A stretch of DNA of 64,000 nucleotides from Tritrichomonas musculus (Eukaryota > Parabasalia > Tritrichomonadida > Tritrichomonadidae): the NCBI GenBank assembly GCA_039105265.1, contig JAPFFF010000026.1, positions 124,001 through 188,000 of the forward strand, written 5' to 3'. Position 1 is the first letter of the stretch; each line of letters starts with the position of its first letter. Below the pieces are notes generated by a model. It was not told the origin of the DNA. It saw only the letters and a program-made list of their open reading frames with translations, and searched no databases. Of this stretch, positions 56,848 to 64,000 are shown piece after piece. Made by a program: the position numbers and the translations under genes.

Positions 56848-57603
56848 TTACTTCTTTGCTTTCTTTCTTCTTTTTGTACTTTTAGCGGTATTATTCTGAT
56901 TGTATTGTATTTGCTTTTTCAATCTTGCTATTTTCGCTTCCTCTTCATCTATATATTTATTTCTATTTTGATATATTTTATATGCAGCTGGTTTTCTTGA
57001 ATAATGAATGCGTGGGAAATTTGATTCAGTAATGTATTTGTTTCCAAAAAATTGTCCCTGTTTTCCCGATAAATATTTTAAATATTTATCTTTATCACTC
57101 TTATTTGATATATCATTTCCTGCTTCAATTAATGTATCCCCTGCATTTTTAAATCTATCTATTCCAGTTAACTGCCCAATTGCTTTAAATCCATATCCGG
57201 CTGTTTTTGTTAATCCTTCCTTATTTTTATCAGCCCATTCTATAGCCTGATTTACTTTCTCTGTCCCTTTCTTATATCCCTCATTTATTGAATTTTTTAC
57301 ATCGTTATACTTCTCTTTTACAGTATTAATGCCTTTATTTATTATATCATTTGCTTTATTTATAATTTGTGTTTTTCTATTTGTGTACCAATTTCTAAAT
57401 TTACCAAATAATCCTTGTGAATTTGTTGTACTTGGTGCAACTTTCCCAGATATTCCTTCAGATTTTTGGAGAGGCATGGGACCGGTTTGTCCAGTAATTC
57501 CTTCTGATTTTGGCTGCGTAGCAGACCCTTGCTTTGCAAGTGGTGTTGGCTCAGGTGTTGGTTGTTCAATTTTATCTGTATCTTCAACAGTTGGCATAGT
57601 CAT
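56848..57603 (-). CDS. Positional counterpart of the amphipathic virion protein in B (251 aa)
   Basis: A disordered Pro/Gly N-terminus has two SEGITG/SEGISG repeats. It is followed by helical segments (IINKANDIINKGINTVKEKY, GLTKTAGYGFKAIGQLTGI) and a basic Lys/Arg tail (STKRRKKAKK). It stands between the ATPase and 204-aa genes like the 139-aa protein of A. The homology to that protein is weak; the shared features are amphipathic Gly-rich helices and a basic tail. Start at TAAATG. Confidence 0.6.
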   Translation of the reverse strand: MTMPTVEDTDKIEQPTPEPTPLAKQGSATQPKSEGITGQTGPMPLQKSEGISGKVAPSTTNSQGLFGKFRNWYTNRKTQIINKANDIINKGINTVKEKYNDVKNSINEGYKKGTEKVNQAIEWADKNKEGLTKTAGYGFKAIGQLTGIDRFKNAGDTLIEAGNDISNKSDKDKYLKYLSGKQGQFFGNKYITESNFPRIHYSRKPAAYKIYQNRNKYIDEEEAKIARLKKQIQYNQNNTAKSTKRRKKAKK

Positions 57604-57618
57604 TTAAAACCAATAAAA

Positions 57619-58280
57619 CTAGCTTTCAAAGTAATATTTGTTGGCTGTTATATTGCAAATAAATTTATCGTGAGGTTCTCTATGCTGCAAATATTCTTTA
57701 ACCGTCTTTTTGATATTTAGATTGTTATTCGTTTGTTGAAGCAAAGATGTAAAATCTTCTTCTGAATATCCACTATAACATATCAAATCTGTAGCCAATC
57801 TCTTTGCGTTTATATGGACAAATCTAATTGTTTGAATAGCCATAATACAAGTAATATTATAGTGTCTCGTTTTGGTCAGTAGTCTTAAGAATTCAGTATT
57901 GTTATGTGTCAATAAATCACTTCCTGCACAGTCATCTAATATTATCAGGGTGTTGTATGGATATGATGAAGTTTGATATTTTACCAGCTTGTTTGCTATA
58001 TATACTATTCTATCATCTATTTCTTGAAGAGAGTGCTTATTTATTAGTCTCTGCATTTCTTCATTTGTTTCTTTCATTCTTGATAATACATGCTTTACCA
58101 TTGCATAATATTTTATCTTTCTCTTTAGATGCTTCTTTAAATAATCCATTAATTCTGCTTCGTTAAGATATACAATTGGTGTCTTTACATTTTTACTCAT
58201 CGCTTCTGCAGTTTTGTCTGCTTTTCCTGATGTTGAACAGAATATTATCTTCTGGTAGTAGGGATGCTTAAAGAGGCGTT
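57619..58280 (-). pseudogene. Packaging ATPase of B, C-terminal part, cut by element C
   Basis: Homologous to the ATPase of A from KIIFCSTSGK onward, with Walker B TLIILDDCAGSD and QTIRFVHINAKR. The frame is open from the first possible Met (58200) up to the border of element C at 58280 (RLFKHPYYQKII). The part with Walker A is displaced beyond element C, outside the window. Confidence 0.88.
58276..58280. repeat. Presumed target duplication of element C (GCGTT), left copy
   Basis: The five bases before the AGTAGTTATAC tip of C. The matching copy would lie beyond the window, so this is a prediction from the 5-bp duplication seen for A. Confidence 0.4.
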
Positions 58281-58544
58281 AGTAGTTATACATAGTGAAG
58301 GGGGGATAGATAACTAGTATAAGCAAATGGGGCTCTCTGGCTTTGAAAGCTTCCTGAAGAGACGATAATTTGAGGTACTTTGGAGATGTTTTATATTATA
58401 GCTCCCTCGCTTTGAAAAGCTCCCTCGCTATAATAAACCATATCTCCAAACAGCCCCCAAGCAACCCCCACCCAGCCACCCTACACGGAGAGCCCCATTT
58501 GCTTATACTAGTTATCTATCCCCCCTTCACTATGTATAACTACT
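58281..58544. repeat. Tip foldback palindrome of C
   Basis: Same 264-bp unit as at the ends of A, with the 57-bp arms at 58281-58337 and 58488-58544. Confidence 0.9.
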
Positions 58545-58797
58545 TAATACCAACCTATCTAGCATACTCCTACAGCAACCCATCTCATGCAATCATCTCA
58601 TGCAATCATCTCATGCAATCATCTCAAGCAACCTATCTAGCATACTCCTACAGCAACCCATCTCAAGCAATCATCTCATGCAACCTCACACACATCCACT
58701 CATGCAATCATCTCCCATATCTCATCACATACATCTACTCATGCAACCACTTCATGTACACCCGATATCTACTCAAAAATAAATCTTTAATTGAATC
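58281..58797. repeat. Left terminal inverted repeat of Maverick C (517 bp)
   Basis: Same composition as the TIR of A: a 264-bp tip palindrome (58281-58544) followed by the CATCTCATGCAA-type minisatellite. The minisatellite has a different order and number of units, including a second copy of the CTATCTAGCATACTCCTACA segment. Confidence 0.9.
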
Positions 58798-58802
58798 CAA
58801 GC

Positions 58803-59549
58803 TTAATGATTCGTTGGTGTGTCAATATTAGTTGTCCCTGCAGGTTTAATTTTAATGTTGACAAATAATGGAGACTTTAATATGACAGGTTGGTACATGA
58901 AATCTACTAGCCTCATTTCGATGTGTTTTAGTGAATCGGTAAATGTTTTAATTTTGATTGGTTTAGATGAATCGTAATCAATTATAATAGGTGCCTGTGG
59001 TTCTATAACAGTATCAACTGTTGCAATCACAGATGGTGTATATTCATGTTCTCCTATAATACTATGTACAGCTTGACCTTGTAGTGATACGAGATATAAT
59101 CTATTGGCATAATCCAATATTGGCAAATCAGGTACAACTGTCTCATTGTTAGCAGGTATAACAACTTCATTCTTTACACTATATAATCCTGTTATCAGTT
59201 TAGCTCTATGAGAACCTCTAATGAACGATACTTTATGCTGACTCGATAAACTCATTGTCCTACCATCAATATTTTTGAACACAATTATGTTTTGACAACT
59301 ATTCAAGTATTTAACCAATCCAAGCATTGAGTAATAATATGTGTCTTTAAATTCTATCATCAGCGAACGTTCATTATTTCCGTCCTCATATGAAAACATC
59401 AAATAGTCATCCTTAGTTACTATCAATATATTCCCCTTTGTATTGATTGAGGAAACATAATACTTCACGTAATCACATTTCCAAGGTATGTCTACATTTA
59501 GCTTCACCAGACTATAATCTGTTGCATTACTATTAACTGAACACAACAT
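58803..59549 (-). CDS. Conserved Maverick structural-type protein, 248 aa (C copy)
   Basis: Identical in protein sequence to the A copy (17003-17749). I count five base differences by eye (for example at 59502 and 59540), and all are silent. The ATG at 59547-59549 faces the fibre gene 16 bp away. Confidence 0.75.
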   Translation of the reverse strand: MLCSVNSNATDYSLVKLNVDIPWKCDYVKYYVSSINTKGNILIVTKDDYLMFSYEDGNNERSLMIEFKDTYYYSMLGLVKYLNSCQNIIVFKNIDGRTMSLSSQHKVSFIRGSHRAKLITGLYSVKNEVVIPANNETVVPDLPILDYANRLYLVSLQGQAVHSIIGEHEYTPSVIATVDTVIEPQAPIIIDYDSSKPIKIKTFTDSLKHIEMRLVDFMYQPVILKSPLFVNIKIKPAGTTNIDTPTNH

Positions 59550-59565
59550 TTTACTATCTGTTAAA

Positions 59566-62500
59566 ATGTCTATTGTACCATATGCTTTTCGTTGTAATGA
59601 AGCAACCAAGTTAAAGGATAAAGGTTTGTCGATAGAAGTAGCTGAAGATGATGAAGGTAACGAACAATTCAGTTTCACACGAGAGGATGGTGAACCAGTC
59701 GCATTCAATAATATATATAGCAAAGCTGAAGTTGACCAAATGGCATTAGGAAAGGACTTCAAAATTGATTCATTTAAAGATTTAACTATTACTGGTGGGC
59801 AAAGCTTACCTGTCTTCGCTGATGGTGCTACAAATACACAATATTGTACCACTTATAATAAACTGATGGAATTATTGAGAACCAATTTTAATAATCTAAC
59901 CAAATATATACATGACCTAAATATAGATGGGGTCGATTTGAGTGATTTGGCGAACACAGATATATCATTGAGTCAAATGAATTATATCGATAACAACAAC
60001 ATAATTCAACCACACAATCCGTCAAGTATAAATGATGTCATCAAAACATACAACTCATCCAATACTTCGATTCAATCATTATTATCTAACATGAATGGGT
60101 TTGTGAAGAAATCCGGATTTGAGAATACAGATATATATCCTAATGGTCAACTGAATTTATTTGGCTCCTCATTATCAAATAATCTCAATGCAACAAATAA
60201 TATCAAAACATATGCCAATCTATTCACCAGTCTCAATACCAATAATGCAAACCTATTACAAATATTGAATGGTCTTCAAAATGATATATCAACTGCTTCC
60301 AATAGTGATATAACAAATCTCTTGAATACACTTGAGAATATGGAGTACCTCGTTGTCCTAAAAATAAATGATAGATATGAGATACGCAAAGTGAAGTGTC
60401 AAAAAGCTCCATCAGGTGATGACCTCCCAGTCGAGCCAACCAAATATGATGTCATCGTGAACCCAGATGATAATAAGGAGTATGATATCGAAGATGTGGA
60501 TACACTGATTGAAAACAAGTCACCTATCAGTCACGATAACATGGATAAAGTTATCAATGTAGTGGTCAAGACATCAAGTTTTATGCTACTTCTATTGAAA
60601 AGTACATTCTCTATAACTGGTAAGCTATTATCATACACACTCTCAGGGGTATCATCTATGAGTAAGGTAACATACAATACAGCCACATCATTGATGGAAT
60701 CATTATATTTTAATTCAGGATACATCTGGCATTATACAGTAGATACATCTGGTAAACTGGTTCGCTACCTAATCACATTTAAGGATAGGGTTGTTGATGC
60801 ACTACCAACAATTGATTCATCTACAGTACATAAAGTATTTGATAACTTTGGTAGTTTCATTAAATGGCTCCAAGAACCTGATAATTTTCTAATATGTGCA
60901 GGCACGTTTCAATTGACATTATTACTGATTATATATGGAATCAAAATAATATTCAATGAGGAGAAGACCTATAAGAAGCTTAGTCCCATGGAGCATAAAT
61001 TGAAATTTGAAGAGATGAAGAGAGAGCATGCAGCTATAGCAGCTCGCCTCAAGAAGAAAGCTAAACCAACACCCCTTAGTGATGAGATTGATATACTAAC
61101 GGATGATAACCCATTATTGGATGTAGCATCAGTATTTGTTGATACGATTGATTTGGTGAATAATTTATGTGAGGCTCATAATTATGTCATGGATAGATTG
61201 GATGAGATACCCGCAGGCGATTCAAATTTTGCCAGTGAGGCAGGTATCGATGAATTCATAATTACAAACAAGGATGTATCTTCATTAACAAATACCATTA
61301 ATAATATCGAATGTAACCTATTAGTTATTAATGTTCCTGATGAACAAAAACAAGCCTTCCTCAGCTACAATAGACCAATTTTCAAAATTGTGTTACGAAA
61401 GAATGTTATATATGATAGCAAAGGCAGATATATTAAAGAGTTCTATATTGTATCCAAAAATAATAAGATACTGTGTCCAGTAATCAAATTTGATTCGTAT
61501 CAAAATTTCTGTATTATCAATGATAGTTCTTTAATCGCAACAAGATCCATTGGACCTGCTGACCAAAATGACCTCGATGGTAAGTTTTATATAGCATTTG
61601 ATAAAAAGTTACCATTTCATCCATATAAGCTATTCCTCAATGGAGAGTTATCAATTATGAATGAATACACACCAACTCTATTGAAAACGGATAAGCCTAT
61701 TAAATGTAAAACCATAATTGCTGATAATGCGTTGAAGCTTCATAAAAGTGATGTCCACTACTTCTATAAGCCATCCATTATTCAGGATTACATTATACAG
61801 GATGAGGATTACTACAAAATTATATTTGAGGTGCCTGATGATTATACTATACCAGACCAACTCGAATTCAAGTTTACAGAACATTGTTTTGGTAACCATT
61901 GGTCATTGAAATGGTGTGCTGATGAGACCCATTCCAATAAAGGCTATTGGACAGGTAATAATATCCAAGGTAGACTCAATTCTAAAGTTATCACCAAATG
62001 GAATCTTCGACCCAGTAAGAAAACTAACGATTGCTACGGTTGCTGGATAACTATTAAGCAAACAGATTTGCACGAGTCGATAATTACAAATGAAGGGAAT
62101 GGTTTGATGCATTCGCTATTGAAAAACTATAAACATGTATTCAAAATTCAAATGAATGATGGTACTATTAGAGATGGTAGTGAATGGAATATGACATATG
62201 CTTACGAGAACCATTTAACAGATGGTCTATCGAACTCGTTACATCCAGGGTATTATGGTACCATCATTTTATATTTATCAATGGATAACATCGAGGGAAT
62301 TCGAACCGACCTGATTGATAAGATATATTTGGATATATATTTGGGGGATTCGATTACTGGCACTAGGTTATCATTCAAACCAGATGGGTTCCATGCTCAA
62401 AAGAATGGCAAGGTATATGTTGATGTCATCCCAATCCTAGATACGATTGAGAAGATTAGCTATGAATATTCTACTACTAAAATTAATACAGATACCAAAA

Positions 62501-64000
62501 ATATTGAACTATATTTGAAGAAAGATTTCACTGACCCCATTGATGAAGTGAATTGGGACCCGTCAACTAACGCATTCAAATATATAATCGACCAACAATA
62601 TTATGAAGTACTCCCGAGACCAGATGCCGCGACAACCTTATATACTGATTACAATATAACATCATCTAAGGTCATTACGGCTGATAATATTACTACCATG
62701 AGGAGTGATTTGAATGTACTCACTAACAACTTTGATGTAGTTAGTTATGATGTTAAAGATTTGACCAGTAGAGTGGATACATTAAATGCAGAAATGGGTG
62801 AGACTAAAAGAATTACTCAACACTTGCAAGATGATATCGACCAGGTTCGAATCGTATCAAATGTAGCCCTGGCATTTGGAGTCATCGGTACGGCTGGTAG
62901 CATAGCCAATGTTGGATTGACGTTGTTTCGAACAGGGTTCACAATCACTAAAGCTGGTATAGATTCAACCATTGAAGGTATATCCCAAGGTGAGCAAGCT
63001 TTATATCATCTAGGTGATGGAAGCAACCTACCTCCATTAAAAATAGCAAGGTCAACTACAACTGATTTAACTCCAATCATAAATTGGTGCGATGCAGATA
63101 AAGTTGCTGTCGAATATACTGATGATGTTAACAACCCCTCAACAACCATTACAACCTATAGAGATGCTATCGATTTATGCAACCACTTCAGGGAGTCATT
63201 GAAACCAGCATTTAGACTATTAGCTGAAAAAATAAATGAGGTTGAATTTAATACAACCCTACTTGATGATATCTATATTTCCAAAAATAATTTAGTTAGA
63301 GATGACACTATTGATATTGTTGGTAAGCTAGTCAATAAGGATGTTCATCTTGAAGCTGAAGATGTGATTACAAATGGAACTATCAAAGTTAGGCTGATGT
63401 TAATGTTTATTAGCGAATTCAATGATATAGACTATGAGGAATATATTGTTACAATTACTATAGAGAATGGTAGTGTTAGTCAATATGAAGGTTGCGATTA
63501 CTTCCCAACATGCACTCTCAATGATAAGATTATAATCATACCTAATCCCCAAAATGTTAAAGTCAATACTATTACTATCAAGGAGAATACTTGTGTTAGG
63601 AGGATGTCATTTACACCAAATGATTTAGCCTATACCTGTGACATAAATGCTCTTCATAATAAAATTGATGCTATCCATGAACAGACCAAATCTAATGATG
63701 CTTCACTAGCTACAATCATAAACGAGTACCCCACGGTTGATGAGGTCAATGATGTCTTGAAGGAGTATGCATTAAAGAAAGATATACCTGAACCTGTTGA
63801 TTTAACCAATTATGCTATGAAAAGCATTATTCCAGAAATTATTGAGGGGCAAACAACTATTCAATTCAAAATCGTCAATAATACAATTCCTGATTTGGAT
63901 TACGACACATATCATGAACTGATTGAGCAATATGGGTTGGATATTGTCTCATCAAACAATTTCTATACGGCTCATTATGTTCACATAGATTATTCGTACA
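59566..64000 (+). CDS. Giant tail-fibre-like protein of Maverick C, N-terminal 1,478 codons (runs off window)
   Basis: Copy of the A fibre gene (17766-22925); the frame is open to the right edge. I see ten base differences from A in this part. Nine are silent (for example at 59760, 60079, 60195, 61788, 62562), and one changes Val to Ile at residue 957 (62434). No stop or indel is present, so the gene is intact as far as visible. Confidence 0.8.
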   Translation, partial: MSIVPYAFRCNEATKLKDKGLSIEVAEDDEGNEQFSFTREDGEPVAFNNIYSKAEVDQMALGKDFKIDSFKDLTITGGQSLPVFADGATNTQYCTTYNKLMELLRTNFNNLTKYIHDLNIDGVDLSDLANTDISLSQMNYIDNNNIIQPHNPSSINDVIKTYNSSNTSIQSLLSNMNGFVKKSGFENTDIYPNGQLNLFGSSLSNNLNATNNIKTYANLFTSLNTNNANLLQILNGLQNDISTASNSDITNLLNTLENMEYLVVLKINDRYEIRKVKCQKAPSGDDLPVEPTKYDVIVNPDDNKEYDIEDVDTLIENKSPISHDNMDKVINVVVKTSSFMLLLLKSTFSITGKLLSYTLSGVSSMSKVTYNTATSLMESLYFNSGYIWHYTVDTSGKLVRYLITFKDRVVDALPTIDSSTVHKVFDNFGSFIKWLQEPDNFLICAGTFQLTLLLIIYGIKIIFNEEKTYKKLSPMEHKLKFEEMKREHAAIAARLKKKAKPTPLSDEIDILTDDNPLLDVASVFVDTIDLVNNLCEAHNYVMDRLDEIPAGDSNFASEAGIDEFIITNKDVSSLTNTINNIECNLLVINVPDEQKQAFLSYNRPIFKIVLRKNVIYDSKGRYIKEFYIVSKNNKILCPVIKFDSYQNFCIINDSSLIATRSIGPADQNDLDGKFYIAFDKKLPFHPYKLFLNGELSIMNEYTPTLLKTDKPIKCKTIIADNALKLHKSDVHYFYKPSIIQDYIIQDEDYYKIIFEVPDDYTIPDQLEFKFTEHCFGNHWSLKWCADETHSNKGYWTGNNIQGRLNSKVITKWNLRPSKKTNDCYGCWITIKQTDLHESIITNEGNGLMHSLLKNYKHVFKIQMNDGTIRDGSEWNMTYAYENHLTDGLSNSLHPGYYGTIILYLSMDNIEGIRTDLIDKIYLDIYLGDSITGTRLSFKPDGFHAQKNGKVYVDVIPILDTIEKISYEYSTTKINTDTKNIELYLKKDFTDPIDEVNWDPSTNAFKYIIDQQYYEVLPRPDAATTLYTDYNITSSKVITADNITTMRSDLNVLTNNFDVVSYDVKDLTSRVDTLNAEMGETKRITQHLQDDIDQVRIVSNVALAFGVIGTAGSIANVGLTLFRTGFTITKAGIDSTIEGISQGEQALYHLGDGSNLPPLKIARSTTTDLTPIINWCDADKVAVEYTDDVNNPSTTITTYRDAIDLCNHFRESLKPAFRLLAEKINEVEFNTTLLDDIYISKNNLVRDDTIDIVGKLVNKDVHLEAEDVITNGTIKVRLMLMFISEFNDIDYEEYIVTITIENGSVSQYEGCDYFPTCTLNDKIIIIPNPQNVKVNTITIKENTCVRRMSFTPNDLAYTCDINALHNKIDAIHEQTKSNDASLATIINEYPTVDEVNDVLKEYALKKDIPEPVDLTNYAMKSIIPEIIEGQTTIQFKIVNNTIPDLDYDTYHELIEQYGLDIVSSNNFYTAHYVHIDYSY

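Larger units (their letters stand above)
14426..58280. mobile_element. Maverick B, decaying host element for A and C (right end outside window)
   Basis: B starts at 14426 with AGTAGTATAC, the same tip sequence type as element A (AGTAGTTATAC), and lies in D's polymerase gene. Its own parts in this window are 14426-16490 and 38537-58280. Order: giant fibre gene (-, now in three pieces), 243-aa structural-type gene (+), coiled-coil gene (+, stop inside), PolB (+, stop inside), small coiled coil, KilA-N protein (+), then a minus-strand set like that of A (bZIP-like, two conserved small proteins, unknown, HNH, major capsid protein with frameshift, 204-aa protein, 251-aa protein, ATPase). C interrupts the ATPase, so the ATPase N-terminus, integrase and right TIR of B lie beyond the window. 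The presumed target duplication at the left is ATATA (14421-14425), unverified. Confidence 0.85.
58281..64000. mobile_element. Maverick C, near-identical copy of A (left part)
   Basis: From 58798 to the right edge the sequence follows A at a constant offset of 41,800 bp with only some 15 base differences seen by eye in genes. The TIR is 10 bp longer than that of A because of minisatellite change. C is oriented like A. The rest of the element is outside the window. Confidence 0.95.

Overview
The window is AT-rich eukaryotic DNA, most likely from a parabasalid protist (Tritrichomonas or Trichomonas type). The host part (about 1-12.3 kb) holds the 3' part of an elongation factor 2 gene and two large intronless genes that fuse a protein kinase to long arrays of Sel1-like repeats. 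Almost everything from 12.35 kb to the right edge is Maverick/Polinton DNA, the large virus-like transposons that encode a protein-primed DNA polymerase, a retroviral-type integrase, a packaging ATPase and capsid proteins. The species is an inference; the Maverick identity rests on motifs visible in the sequence.

The Mavericks are nested in each other. Element D (12348-14425) is an old remnant with an integrase fragment and the C-terminal part of a polymerase. Element B (from 14426, running past the right edge) sits in D's polymerase gene. Element A (16491-38536, 22,046 bp, complete) sits in B's giant fibre gene. Element C (58281 to the right edge) sits in B's packaging ATPase gene. A has 507-bp terminal inverted repeats and a 5-bp target duplication (TCTGC). 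Taking out A with one TCTGC copy, and an unrelated 1,147-bp insertion with one copy of its 9-bp duplication, brings three fibre-gene pieces into one frame of 7,218 nt (2,406 codons). The insertion order is D, then B, then A and C. B is decaying (in-frame TAA codons in two genes, a 23-bp duplication in the capsid gene). A is intact, and what is visible of C is intact too.

Element A from left to right: TIR; a 248-aa conserved virion-type protein (-) divergent from a 1,719-aa tail-fibre-like protein (+); PolB (-); HNH endonuclease (+); then a close-packed minus-strand battery: basic core-like protein, bZIP-like protein, two or three small unknowns, major capsid protein, a second basic coiled-coil protein, a conserved 204-aa protein, a small protein with an amphipathic N-terminus, packaging ATPase, integrase, a 422-aa putative minor capsid protein; TIR. 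Most of these genes start at TAAATG after a T-rich tract, which suggests each has its own promoter. B carries a related set with other extras: a KilA-N protein, a coiled-coil gene flanked by related hairpins, and an eight-unit repeat array with 21/22-bp spacing.

The main points for a second look are: large foldback hairpins at the element tips; a shared 'LPGF' N-terminal module on PolB and two basic proteins; phage-like modular fibre proteins under apparent purifying selection (15 differences between A and C seen by eye, 14 of them silent); a putative papain/OTU-like domain inside PolB; and integrases whose third catalytic position is Asn or Asp instead of Glu.
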